Shown: piece by piece, positions 34,098 through 42,500 of the stretch
Numbering within the stretch: the stretch's first letter is position 1
Layout: each line of letters begins with the position of its first letter
Assembly: GCF_001644025.1 (NCBI RefSeq)
Contig: NZ_LUUK01000205.1
Span: 1-56,557, forward strand
Direction: 5' to 3'
DNA: 56,557 nt
Source: Methylomonas koyamae
GTDB lineage: Bacteria > Pseudomonadota > Gammaproteobacteria > Methylococcales > Methylomonadaceae
Translations under genes and position numbers: made by a program
The notes under the pieces: generated by a model
The model's database searches: none
What the model saw: the letters and a program-made list of their open reading frames with translations, nothing else
Told to the model about the DNA's origin: nothing

Positions 34098-35681
34098 ATG
34101 AAAACAACTAGAAAAAGACAACTGAACCTATCCCTATTGGCGGGCGCCGTCGCGACACTGTTGTCATCCGGTTTGGCGAACGCAAAATCGGACGACATGC
34201 ACCAGATTTTTCAAGATAACTGCGCCAGCTGCCACGGCTCGGATTTGGGCGGCTATTTGGCTCCGGCGATCAACGCCACCACGCTGAAGGGCCGCAGTCC
34301 GACCGCATTGCGCACCATCGTGATGGCCGGCAGTTTCGATACCTTGATGCCGCCGTTCTACGGCAAACTCAGTGACGACGAAATTCGCGGCGTCATCAAA
34401 TATTTGCAAGCCACGCCGAAGCAAGCGAATCCGGCCTGGACCATGGACGACATGAAGAAGTCGCTGAGAGTCTACGTCAAGGACGAATCCACGTTGCCGG
34501 CCAAGCCGACCTTTCAAATCGACGATAAATTCGAAAATCTGATCGGCGTCGCGGCGCGCGGTAAATACGGCCGCGGCGAAGGCTCCAAAGCCATTTTCAT
34601 CAATAGTGCGACCCATCAAAAAGTCGGCGAAGTGCCGACCGGCACCGCCGCCCACATTATCGACTTCAACCCGGCCAATCCGCGTTGGGCTTACGTGAAA
34701 ACCGATACCGCCGAGATTTTCAAGGTCGATCTGTATTCAATGAAGGCGGTGCGCAGCATCAAAACCGGTTGGAACGGGCCCGGCATGGGCGTCTCGCGCG
34801 ACGGCAAATACATCATGGCCGGCTCCTTCGTGCCGCATAACGCCGTGATCCTGGACGCCGACACGCTAGAACCGCTGAAAACCTTCGAACTGGAAGGCAC
34901 CGATCCCGACGGCAAACACGTATCTTCCGACTCCGGGATGATCATCGGCACTCCCTATGCCGACATCTTCGCGATCGCACTGGAAAACGCCGGCCAGGTT
35001 TGGGTGGTCGATTACAAGAAAGAAGGTTTCCCGGTGACCCGGATCGAAAATGTCGGCCGCCACTTGCATGACGCCTTCCTGACCCACGGCGGCAAGAAGT
35101 TGATGGTCGCTTCCTATGACGACAGCATCGTCGCCGCGATCGATTTGGAAGAACGCAAATTGATTAAAAAACTCGAAGCCGGTTGCGTGCCGCACGTCGG
35201 CGGCGGCTCGGCGGTCAAGGTCGATGGCCGTACCTTGGGCTTCGGCACCAACTTCGGCGATTGCGACAAGATGGTGGTCAGCGTTTGGGACTTGGACAAA
35301 ATGGAAGTCGTGAAGCAAGTACCGGTTTCCGGCGGCACCGAATCGCCGGCGGCTCACGCCAACGCGCCTTATGTCGCGGTGGACATCATCAGTAAGGACA
35401 GACGCGCCCGCACCGTGCAGTTGATCGACAAAAAATCGTTGGAAGTCGTTAAAACCCTGGATGTCGGCGGTCACGCCTACTTCCCGGAATACAGCGCCGA
35501 CGGCAAATTCCTCTACATCAGCGCCGGCTATAACGGCGACGAAGTGGTGGTTTACGACTCCAACAGCCTGCAAAAAGTCGCCAGCATTCCGATGGAAAGC
35601 CCGGCCGGCATTTTCTCCAGAGGCCGGGTCAAATACATGACTCGCGGTTTGTCGCCCGACGAAATGGAGCAAGGCAAATGA
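34098..35681 (+). CDS. nirS: Cytochrome cd1 nitrite reductase-like
   Basis: 527 residues, exported. Haem c site C42ASC45H46 with M84 as likely axial ligand, then an eight-bladed d1 propeller. H186 (AAHII) fits the proximal d1 ligand; H324 (RHLHD) and H366 (CVPHVGG) fit the two distal histidines of NirS that reduce nitrite to NO. The lack of the NirS N-terminal Tyr arm and the shorter length (527 against about 568) also fit NirN, the d1-maturing homologue; I favour NirS because the distal histidine context is closer. Divergent MarR and a d1-synthesis cluster surround it. Overlaps the next cytochrome by four bases. Confidence 0.75.
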   Translation: MKTTRKRQLNLSLLAGAVATLLSSGLANAKSDDMHQIFQDNCASCHGSDLGGYLAPAINATTLKGRSPTALRTIVMAGSFDTLMPPFYGKLSDDEIRGVIKYLQATPKQANPAWTMDDMKKSLRVYVKDESTLPAKPTFQIDDKFENLIGVAARGKYGRGEGSKAIFINSATHQKVGEVPTGTAAHIIDFNPANPRWAYVKTDTAEIFKVDLYSMKAVRSIKTGWNGPGMGVSRDGKYIMAGSFVPHNAVILDADTLEPLKTFELEGTDPDGKHVSSDSGMIIGTPYADIFAIALENAGQVWVVDYKKEGFPVTRIENVGRHLHDAFLTHGGKKLMVASYDDSIVAAIDLEERKLIKKLEAGCVPHVGGGSAVKVDGRTLGFGTNFGDCDKMVVSVWDLDKMEVVKQVPVSGGTESPAAHANAPYVAVDIISKDRRARTVQLIDKKSLEVVKTLDVGGHAYFPEYSADGKFLYISAGYNGDEVVVYDSNSLQKVASIPMESPAGIFSRGRVKYMTRGLSPDEMEQGK

Positions 35682-35986
35682 GAGCGAAAATTTCCTTGAT
35701 CCTGCTCGGTGGCTTAATCGCGGCCGGTCCCGGACAGGCCACCAGTTTGTACGTCGGCCAAAACAAGGCCGGCGCGGTTTGCGCGCAATGCCACGGCATT
35801 CGGATGCCGAGCGCCGACGCGCCGTTTCCGCCGCTGGGCGGCCGCGATCCCGAGTATTTGAAAACCGCGATCAAGCAATACCGCGATAAAACCCGGAAAT
35901 CGGACATCATGAACGCGATTGCCGGCTCGTTGACCGATAGCGAGATCAACGACATCGCCGCGTATTACGGTAGCGTCAAGCCTTGA
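35678..35986 (+). CDS. Small cytochrome c, NirC-like
   Basis: 102 residues, signal peptide and one haem site (CAQCH), with GGRDPEYLKTAIKQYRDKTRKSDIMNAIAGSLTDSEINDIAAYY of class I cytochromes c. Overlaps nirS by four bases. Likely an electron donor or d1-assembly partner. The exact NirC or NirM role is unresolved. Confidence 0.85.
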   Translation: MRAKISLILLGGLIAAGPGQATSLYVGQNKAGAVCAQCHGIRMPSADAPFPPLGGRDPEYLKTAIKQYRDKTRKSDIMNAIAGSLTDSEINDIAAYYGSVKP

Positions 35987-36303
35987 TCGCGCGCGCGGCG
36001 GCTTGCTGTCTGGCTTGGAGCGTCGGCGTTGCCGCGCAGGCGGACCAACCCGGCCCGGCTCGCCAGCAGGAATTGCTGAACATGCTCAAGCATGATTGCG
36101 GTTCCTGCCACGGCCTGCCGCCGAAAGGCGGCTTGGGGCCGTCGTTGATGCCGGAAGCATTGGCCGACAAGAGCGACGATCTATTGCTGGACGCGATCCA
36201 GAAAGGTCGAGCCGGCACGGCGATGCCGCCTTGGCAGCCGTTTTTGAGCATCAATGAAAGCCGTTGGTTGATCGCGCGATTGAGGCAAGGTTGGCTGCCA
36301 TGA
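35983..36303 (+). CDS. Second small cytochrome c
   Basis: 106 residues from a TTG at 35983, overlapping the previous stop (TTGA). Short signal peptide; haem site CGSCH; GRAGTAMPPWQPFLS near the end supplies the axial Met. Continues the cd1 operon; role as donor is inference. Confidence 0.8.
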   Translation: MIARAAACCLAWSVGVAAQADQPGPARQQELLNMLKHDCGSCHGLPPKGGLGPSLMPEALADKSDDLLLDAIQKGRAGTAMPPWQPFLSINESRWLIARLRQGWLP

Positions 36304-36698
36304 CACGCAATGCGCTGGTTCTGGGCTGCGCGCTATTTCTCGCCGTCCAGCCCTTGGCTTGGGCGGACAACGCGCAAATCGAACAGGCTTACCGCCAGCA
36401 GCGTAGCGACCTGCAAATCGAAGGCGAAGGCACGGTGATCAAGCTGCTGGCCGACGACAATCGAGGTAGCCGTCATCAGCGTTTCATCATTCGCCTGGAG
36501 TCCGGACAAACCCTGTTGGTGGCGCATAACATTGACCTGGCGCCGAAAATCGAAGGCCTCAAGGTTGGCGACAAGCTGGCTTTTGCCGGCGAATACGAGT
36601 GGAGCGATAAAGGCGGCACCTTGCACTGGACCCATCGCGATCCGGGTGGGCGGCACGCAGCTGGATGGTTGAAGCATGGCGGCAGGGTTTATCAATAA
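36300..36698 (+). CDS. DUF3465 exported protein
   Basis: 132 residues. Signal peptide (LVLGCALFLAVQPLAWA), then an OB-fold-like DUF3465 core (GEGTVIKLLADDNRGSRHQRFIIRLESGQTLLVAHNIDLAPKI...GEYEWSDKGGTLHWTHRDP). Periplasmic; role unknown. Overlaps the previous cytochrome (ATGA), so it belongs to the operon. Confidence 0.82.
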   Translation: MTRNALVLGCALFLAVQPLAWADNAQIEQAYRQQRSDLQIEGEGTVIKLLADDNRGSRHQRFIIRLESGQTLLVAHNIDLAPKIEGLKVGDKLAFAGEYEWSDKGGTLHWTHRDPGGRHAAGWLKHGGRVYQ

Positions 36699-36749
36699 GA
36701 CCTCGCCATTTACAATCGGACCTTGCTTTTCGATTTCAGAGGAACAGCC

Positions 36750-37355
36750 ATGACCACGATTACCGAACTCTCGCAACTGGACCCGAACGGTCATTATTCC
36801 TATGCCGATTACCTGAGCTGGAGCCTGAACGAAACCATAGAGCTGATTAAAGGCAAGATCAGCCTGATGAGTCCGGCGCCGAGTCTGGATCATCAACGAG
36901 TTTCCTGGCAGTTGAATGGTTTGCTTTTCGAGTATTTTCGGAAGAAACCTTGCCGGGCATTTGCCGCCCCGTTCGACGTGCGTCTATACGACCGCCGTAA
37001 ATCGGTAGCCGCCAACCAGGATATTTATACCGTTGTTCAACCCGACTTGTGTGTGATTCGCGATGTCGAAAAACTCGACCCGCGCGGTTGTCTGGGAGCG
37101 CCGGACTGGATCATCGAGATTTTGTCTAAGGGTAATTCCAAGAAGGAAATCCAGACCAAATTCGAGCTGTACCGGGAAAGCGGCGTCAAGGAATACTGGA
37201 TCGTTTACCCGTTCGAGCAAGCGGTGCATCAATTCGTGCTCGACGAGGAGCAGGATCAATACCGGTTGTTGGCGATGTTTGCCGGCGAGGATACCGCTTC
37301 ACCGCATATGTTTCCGGATTGTATGGTCGATTTGCAGGAAGTATTTGCCGAATAA
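36750..37355 (+). CDS. Uma2-family endonuclease-like protein
   Basis: 201 residues. The segments LIKGKISLMSPAPSLDHQRVS, PDLCVIRD, APDWIIEILSKGNSKKE and YRESGVKEYWIVYP are the Uma2 (PD-(D/E)XK) motifs. The family is poorly understood and common in cyanobacteria. It is unexpected inside a haem d1 cluster and probably a passenger, though the flanks keep the same orientation. Weak GA-rich site before the ATG at 36750. Confidence 0.82.
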   Translation: MTTITELSQLDPNGHYSYADYLSWSLNETIELIKGKISLMSPAPSLDHQRVSWQLNGLLFEYFRKKPCRAFAAPFDVRLYDRRKSVAANQDIYTVVQPDLCVIRDVEKLDPRGCLGAPDWIIEILSKGNSKKEIQTKFELYRESGVKEYWIVYPFEQAVHQFVLDEEQDQYRLLAMFAGEDTASPHMFPDCMVDLQEVFAE

Positions 37356-37370
37356 TTTTTACGGTTTTTC

Positions 37371-38543
37371 ATGAAACGACTCATTGCTTTGACTGGCGCT
37401 TTCGCTTTTTACACCCTGTCCGCTAGCGCCGATTTGCGCGCCACCGGCGATCTCGGTGTAGTCATCGAGCGCGAGGCCGGTACGGTGCAAATCGTCAACA
37501 CCAGCAAGCCGGCGATGCTGAGTCGCATCGAAGGCCTGGGCGACTTGTCGCATGCTTCGGTGGTGTTTTCGCGCGACCAGCGTTACGCCTACGTGTTCGG
37601 TCGCGACGGCGGATTGACCAAGCTGGATTTGCTGCAAGACCAGATAGCCAAGCGCATCGTGCAAGCCGGCAACAGCATAGGCGGCGCGATTTCGCAGGAC
37701 GGTAAGGTCATCGCCGCATCCAATTACACGCCGGGCGGCGTGAAATTATTCGATGCCGATACGCTGGAGCCGCTGGCCGATATTTCGGCCGTCTACGGCG
37801 ACGACGGTAAGTTGTCCAAGGTGGTCGGCTTGGTCGATGCGCCCGGACAACGTTTCGTCTGCAGTTTGTTCGAAGCGAATGAAATTTGGCTGATCGACGC
37901 CAAGAATCCGCGTCAACCGATAGTCAAAAAATTCAAAGACATCGGCAAAGCGCCTTACGACGCCTTGTTGAGCCCGGACGGCCGTTTCTACGCCGCCGGC
38001 CTGTTCGGCGAAAAAGGTTTGGCCTTGCTGGACTTGTGGCAGCCGGAAAATGGCGTCGAGCATATCCTCGAAGATTACGGCAAGGACGACGAGCAATTGC
38101 CGGTTTATAAAATGCCGCATCTGGAAGGCTGGACCATGGCTGGCGATTGGTTGTTCGTGCCGGCAATCGGTGCGCATGAAGTCTTGGTTATTGATAAAAA
38201 GGACTGGGAATTGGTCAAGCGGATTCCGGTGGCCGGCCAGCCGGTGTTCGTCAGCGGCCGGCCCGACGGCCGGCAGATTTGGGTGAATTTTGCCTTTCCG
38301 GATAATCAGACCGTGCAAGTCATCGACGTCAAGGATTTCAATATCGTCAAAACCCTGCAACCGGGCAAGGGGGTGTTGCACATGGAATTCAGCCCGCGCG
38401 GCGAAGCGGTGTGGCTGGCGGTGCGCGATGACGACCGGGTGATGGTTTACGACACCGAAACCTTCGCCGAAACCGCCCGTCTGCCGGCGCAAAAGCCCAG
38501 CGGCATTTTCTTCTCGGACCGCGCGAATCGGATAGGCTGGTAG
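37371..38543 (+). CDS. nirF: NirF, haem d1 synthesis
   Basis: 390 residues, signal peptide and propeller-like repeats (LRATGDLGVVIERE..., PYDALLSPDGRFYAAGLFGE..., MPHLEGWTMAGDWLFVPAIGAHEVLVID). NirF resembles the d1 domain of cd1 and acts late in d1 formation. Its short C-terminus SGIFFSDRANRIGW is like NirN/NirF. Starts 15 bp after Uma2. Subcellular site periplasmic. Confidence 0.88.
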   Translation: MKRLIALTGAFAFYTLSASADLRATGDLGVVIEREAGTVQIVNTSKPAMLSRIEGLGDLSHASVVFSRDQRYAYVFGRDGGLTKLDLLQDQIAKRIVQAGNSIGGAISQDGKVIAASNYTPGGVKLFDADTLEPLADISAVYGDDGKLSKVVGLVDAPGQRFVCSLFEANEIWLIDAKNPRQPIVKKFKDIGKAPYDALLSPDGRFYAAGLFGEKGLALLDLWQPENGVEHILEDYGKDDEQLPVYKMPHLEGWTMAGDWLFVPAIGAHEVLVIDKKDWELVKRIPVAGQPVFVSGRPDGRQIWVNFAFPDNQTVQVIDVKDFNIVKTLQPGKGVLHMEFSPRGEAVWLAVRDDDRVMVYDTETFAETARLPAQKPSGIFFSDRANRIGW

Positions 38544-38546
38544 CGC

Positions 38547-39002
38547 ATGTTGACCCCCTTGCAGCAACGTCTGCTCAACGATTACCAACAGGATTTTCCG
38601 TTGAGCCCGACACCCTATCGCGACATCGCCGCGCAGCTTGGCGTCAGAGAGGACGAGGTGTTGCAGGCCTTCGAACAGTTGGCCGGGCAGCAAATGATCA
38701 GCCGTATCGGCCCGGTGATCGCACCAAACAGTATCGGCAGCAGTGCGTTGGTGGCGATGGCTGTTCCGGGCGCCGATCTGGCCCGCGTCGCCGCATTGGT
38801 CAGTGCGTATCCGGAGGTCAATCACAACTACGAGCGCGAGAATCGCTTCAATCTGTGGTTTGTGCTGATCGCCGATGACGAAAACCATCTTAACGCGGTG
38901 ATTGCCGCTATCGAAGCGCAAGCCGGCTATCCGGCCATGGTACTGCCGATGCTGGCCGATTACTTCATCAACCTGGGCTTCGAGTTGAATTTGCATGATT
39001 GA
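38547..39002 (+). CDS. nirD: NirD-type sirohaem decarboxylase subunit
   Basis: 151 residues. AsnC-like fold with FPLSPTPYRDIAAQLGV, ISRIGPVIAPN, VSAYPEVNHNYERENRFNLWFVLIA and LPMLADYFINLGF. The NirD-L-G-H proteins together convert sirohaem to didecarboxysirohaem. It overlaps the next gene by eight bases. Confidence 0.85.
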   Translation: MLTPLQQRLLNDYQQDFPLSPTPYRDIAAQLGVREDEVLQAFEQLAGQQMISRIGPVIAPNSIGSSALVAMAVPGADLARVAALVSAYPEVNHNYERENRFNLWFVLIADDENHLNAVIAAIEAQAGYPAMVLPMLADYFINLGFELNLHD

Positions 39003-39561
39003 TGCCGTCGATTACCGTTTGATTGCCGCCGTGCAGGCGGGCCTGCCGATTGCCGCCCGGCCGTATGCGTTGATTGCCGAGCGCTTGGGCTTGAGCGAAA
39101 ACGAAGTGCTCAGCCGCTTGGCCAGGCTGAAACAGCAGGGTCTGATCAAGCGCTGGGGCGTCGTCGTCAAACACCGGCAGTTGGGCTATCGCGCCAATGC
39201 AATGATCGTGATGAACGTGCCCGACCAGCGGGTCGCCGAGATTGGCGGCTTGGTCAGCCGGCAGGCCTGCGTCAATCTTTGCTATCAACGGCCGCGGCAA
39301 GGCGAGGTCTGGCCGTATAACCTGTATTGCATGATTCACGGCAAGAGCCGCGACGTGGTGTTGGCGCAGTGGGCGGCGTTGCGCGATGCCTGCGGCTTGG
39401 ACGAGTACTCCTTCGAGGTGCTGTTTAGCCGGCGTTGCTTCAAGCAGCGCGGAGCCTTGTACGCCCGCCACGCCGCTCATCGGCAAAGCCCGGTTTTGGC
39501 TGGCGAGGGCCGAGCCGAAGCGGCCGCGGCCACGTTGAACTTCGACCTGCAATTGGCTTGA
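38995..39561 (+). CDS. nirL: NirL-type sirohaem decarboxylase subunit
   Basis: 188 residues. IAAVQAGLPIAARPYALIAERLGL, VVKHRQLGYRANAMIVMNVPDQRVAEIGGLV, CYQRPRQGEVWPYNLYCMIHGKSRD and SRRCFKQRGALYARH place it in the NirL/H type. Position after nirD suggests NirL; sequence alone does not separate L from H. Confidence 0.8.
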   Translation: MIDAVDYRLIAAVQAGLPIAARPYALIAERLGLSENEVLSRLARLKQQGLIKRWGVVVKHRQLGYRANAMIVMNVPDQRVAEIGGLVSRQACVNLCYQRPRQGEVWPYNLYCMIHGKSRDVVLAQWAALRDACGLDEYSFEVLFSRRCFKQRGALYARHAAHRQSPVLAGEGRAEAAAATLNFDLQLA

Positions 39562-39563
39562 AC

Positions 39564-40007
39564 ATGGACGCCACCGACAAAGCCATCGTCAACCGTTTGC
39601 AGCAAGGTTTTCCGATTTGCGCGGCGCCGTACCGGCGGATCGCGGACGAATTGGGCATCGCGGAAGCGGATTTACTGAGCCGTTTGCAAGCCTTGTTGGC
39701 CGACGGCGTGTTATCGCGGTTCGGACCGATGTATCACGCCGAGCAAATGGGTGGCGCGTTAAGCTTGGCGGCGCTGAAAGTGCCGGAAGCGCGTTTCGAC
39801 GAAGTCGCCGACATCGTTAACGCCTTCCCGGAAGTCGCCCACAATTACGCCCGCAACCATGTCTTGAACATGTGGTTCGTGCTGGCCACCGAACAACCCG
39901 AGCAAGTGGCGGACGTGATCGCCGAAATCGAGCGCCGCACCGGCCTTGTCGTCTACAACATGCCGAAGATCAACGAATATTTCGTGGGTTTGCAGTTGGA
40001 GGCTTAG
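39564..40007 (+). CDS. nirG: NirG-type sirohaem decarboxylase subunit
   Basis: 147 residues. INRLQ-like start, FPICAAPYRRIADELGI, LSRFGPMYHAEQMGGALSLAALKVPE and VNAFPEVAHNYARNHVLNMWFVLAT, which is the NirD/NirG type. Third in the row, so NirG. Ends two bases before the insertion that separates it from nirH. Confidence 0.85.
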   Translation: MDATDKAIVNRLQQGFPICAAPYRRIADELGIAEADLLSRLQALLADGVLSRFGPMYHAEQMGGALSLAALKVPEARFDEVADIVNAFPEVAHNYARNHVLNMWFVLATEQPEQVADVIAEIERRTGLVVYNMPKINEYFVGLQLEA

Positions 40008-40071
40008 CGTGGCCGAGTCTCGAAATACGAATATCCGAGTCATGGGTAACGTTGTTCGGTGTGTGGAATGA

Positions 40072-40086
40072 GTGTATAAAATACAC
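40072..40086. promoter_or_regulatory. GTGTAT-AAA-ATACAC dyad
   Basis: Perfect six-base arms around three bases. Lies about 30 bp before the CopG-like gene, whose family binds such short dyads, so it is a likely autoregulatory operator. An AGGAG site follows before the ATG. Confidence 0.65.
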
Positions 40087-40111
40087 ATCATTTATTAAAT
40101 AGGAGTCTGCC

Positions 40112-40321
40112 ATGTCCGTGCGTTTTAATGTCGTGTTGTCGGACGATCTCAACCGCGAGCTCGATCGCGTGGCCCAGGAAAATGAGACCAACAAAAGCGA
40201 GATCATGCGCAAGGCCATGACCTTGTACTTGGCCGCGCAGGATGGTCGCCGGCGTGGGCTGAAGCTGGGCTTGGTCGAGCCGACTACCCAAAAATTGGAA
40301 ACCGAAATCATTGGTTTATGA
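40112..40321 (+). CDS. CopG-like ribbon-helix-helix regulator
   Basis: 69 residues. SVRFNVVLSDDLNRELDRVAQENETNKSEIMRKAMTLYLA is a clean ribbon-helix-helix DNA-binding unit. AGGAG precedes it. Followed by an overlapping small membrane protein (ATGA). It sits inside the nir cluster between nirG and nirH and may act as a local regulator or as an antitoxin-like partner. Confidence 0.82.
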   Translation: MSVRFNVVLSDDLNRELDRVAQENETNKSEIMRKAMTLYLAAQDGRRRGLKLGLVEPTTQKLETEIIGL

Positions 40322-40584
40322 ACCATATCGATCTTAACCAGCCGCCGCCCAACCATACCTTCAGCGTTTCGGTAAACCGGGAAGAAACCGACGGCGAGCG
40401 GTGGGTAAGATTGTTCAAGGATTTGGCCCTGTTCGTGGTGGCGCTGGGCTTTGTGATCACGATTGCTACCTTGTGTTACTCCACGTTGCTGTCCGCTTCA
40501 GCCAGTGCCGAGGAAAAGAAATGGACGATGTCGATTCTTTCAGCGGCCACCGGTGGCTTGATCGGTTATCTGATCCGCAAATGA
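40318..40584 (+). CDS. Small membrane protein coupled to the CopG-like gene
   Basis: 88 residues. A soluble N-terminus (NREETDGERWVRLFKDL) then two hydrophobic helices (ALFVVALGFVITIATLCYSTLL, MSILSAATGGLIGYLI). Overlaps both neighbours by four bases (ATGA), so the pair is translationally wired into nirH. No family recognised; toxin-like size but no other evidence. Confidence 0.7.
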   Translation: MNHIDLNQPPPNHTFSVSVNREETDGERWVRLFKDLALFVVALGFVITIATLCYSTLLSASASAEEKKWTMSILSAATGGLIGYLIRK

Positions 40585-41078
40585 CCGTGCCCCGTCTCAG
40601 CCCGCTCGATCCCCTCGATCGCCAAATCATCCAGGCTACCCAATCCGGCTTGCCCTTGGTGGCCGAGCCCTATCAAGCCGTTGCCGAACAATTGGGAGTG
40701 TCCGCGCGCACCGTGATGTTGTGCCTGGCCGAGATGCAACAGACCGGCGTGATTCGGCGTATCGCGGCGGTGCCTAATCACTACAAGCTGGGTTATCGCT
40801 ATAACGGCATGACGGTGTGGGACGTCGAGGATCATCTTGTCGACGCGCTTGGACAACAGGTGGCGAAGCTGCCATTTGTCAGCCATTGCTACCGGCGTCC
40901 CCGGCATTTGCCGGATTGGCCCTACAATTTGTTTGCGATGGTGCACGGTAAAACCGAGCGGGATGCCGCGCGGCAGGTGGCGATGATCGCCGAACGCCTG
41001 GGCGAACATGCCCGCGCCCACGAGGTGTTGTACAGCACCAAAATTTTGAAAAAGACCGGCTTGCGGATTGGCGGCTAA
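40581..41078 (+). CDS. nirH: NirH-type sirohaem decarboxylase subunit
   Basis: 166 residues. LPLVAEPYQAVAEQLGV, VPNHYKLGYRYNGMTVWDVEDHLVDALGQQV, HCYRRPRHLPDWPYNLFAMVHGKTE and YSTKILKKTGLRIGG are the NirH signature. ATG at 40581 overlaps the previous stop. Four bases before nirJ. Confidence 0.88.
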   Translation: MTVPRLSPLDPLDRQIIQATQSGLPLVAEPYQAVAEQLGVSARTVMLCLAEMQQTGVIRRIAAVPNHYKLGYRYNGMTVWDVEDHLVDALGQQVAKLPFVSHCYRRPRHLPDWPYNLFAMVHGKTERDAARQVAMIAERLGEHARAHEVLYSTKILKKTGLRIGG

Positions 41079-41081
41079 ACC

Positions 41082-42257
41082 ATGTTCAGACTGAGCCAAT
41101 TCATGCGTGAAGTGCTGGAGCCGACGCCGTTAACGCCGGCGCGCAAGCCGTCCGGACCGGTGGTGATCTGGAATCTGATCCGCCGCTGCAATCTGACCTG
41201 CAAGCACTGCTACACCACATCGGCCGACATTGATTTCCCCGGCGAACTGGCCACGCCGGAAATTTACGCGGTGATGGACGACTTAAAGGCCTTCAAGGTA
41301 CCGGTGTTGATTCTGTCCGGCGGCGAACCCTTGCTGCATCCGGATATTTTCGCGATCTCGCGGCGCGCCCGCGACATGGGCTTTTACGTGGCTCTGTCCA
41401 GTAACGGGACTTTGATTGACCAGTCAAACATCGCCCGGATCGCCGCGATCGGCTACCAATATATCGGCGTCAGTCTGGACGGCATGCGCGAGGCCCATGA
41501 TAAATTTCGCCGGAAGCAAGGCTCGTTCGACGCTTCGCTGGCCGGCATTCGCCTGTGCCGCGAGTATGGGATCAAGGCCGGCATTCGGTTTACGTTAACC
41601 CAGGACAATGCCCACGATTTCGAAGCTCTGCTGCAATTAATGGATGACGAGGACATTGACAAGTTTTACCTGTCGCATCTGAATTACGGCGGGCGCGGCA
41701 ATAAAAACCGCAAGGACGACGCCGAGTTTCGATTGACCCGCCAAGTGATGGAGGTGTTGTTCGAAAAGTCGCTGAGCTGGGAGGCGCAAGGCCTGCACCG
41801 CGAAGTGGTCACCGGCAATAACGATGCTGATGCGGTGTATTTTCTGCATTGGGTCAAACGCCGCTTTCCGGCGCGAACGGAGCATATCCAGGCTAAATTG
41901 CAACAATGGGGTGGCAACGCGTCCGGCGTCAACGTCGCCAATATCGACAACTTAGGCAACGTCCATCCGGATACCTTTTGGTGGCATTACGGTCTGGGAA
42001 ATGTTCGCAAGCGGTTATTTTCGGAAATCTGGCCGGATGTCTCCGATCCGCTGATGGCCGGATTGAAAGCCTCGCCCCGGCCCTTGCAAGGCCGTTGCGG
42101 TTCTTGCCACTATCAAACCATCTGCAATGGCAACACCCGCGTCCGCGCCCAGCAATTGACCGGCGATTTCTGGGCCGAGGACCCCGGCTGCTATCTAAGC
42201 GACGCGGAAATTGCCGGCCCCTCGAATCAGCTGGCGAGAACGGTCATAAACGGCTGA
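41082..42257 (+). CDS. nirJ: NirJ radical SAM enzyme
   Basis: 391 residues. Radical SAM CNLTCKHC, GGEPLL, then a SPASM-type C-terminal cluster (CGSCHYQTICNGNTRVRAQQ...DPGCYL). NirJ removes the two propionate groups from didecarboxysirohaem to give the haem d1 precursor. Last gene of the cluster; nirE and nirN are not seen here. Confidence 0.93.
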   Translation: MFRLSQFMREVLEPTPLTPARKPSGPVVIWNLIRRCNLTCKHCYTTSADIDFPGELATPEIYAVMDDLKAFKVPVLILSGGEPLLHPDIFAISRRARDMGFYVALSSNGTLIDQSNIARIAAIGYQYIGVSLDGMREAHDKFRRKQGSFDASLAGIRLCREYGIKAGIRFTLTQDNAHDFEALLQLMDDEDIDKFYLSHLNYGGRGNKNRKDDAEFRLTRQVMEVLFEKSLSWEAQGLHREVVTGNNDADAVYFLHWVKRRFPARTEHIQAKLQQWGGNASGVNVANIDNLGNVHPDTFWWHYGLGNVRKRLFSEIWPDVSDPLMAGLKASPRPLQGRCGSCHYQTICNGNTRVRAQQLTGDFWAEDPGCYLSDAEIAGPSNQLARTVING

Positions 42258-42345
42258 TGCGAAACACGCCGTAGTCCGGGAGCGATCAACGCCCCTATCC
42301 TGACGATCGGCACACGGGCAGCCCGGAAAATCAAAAATCACTGGT

Positions 42346-42368
42346 GTAGGAGCGGCTTTAGCCGCGAT
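42346..42368. repeat. REP-like palindrome after nirJ
   Basis: TGTAGGAGCGGCTTTAGCCGCGA contains the palindrome GCGGC-TTTA-GCCGC, followed by CGATCG. Shares its opening with the repeats at 1585 and 53305; lies in the 240-bp convergent gap between nirJ and the TolC-like gene, where it may act as a bidirectional terminator. Confidence 0.65.
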
Positions 42369-42500
42369 CGATGTCGTTCCGACACCGGTGTCTCGCCTAT
42401 GCGACCGCTGCCTTTCAGCGCCATCAACCCTTGATTCCCCGTCAGTCGTCCTGAAAACGTAACCAAGGTTTGGCCCTAGCCTTTTTTCCCGCGACACATG

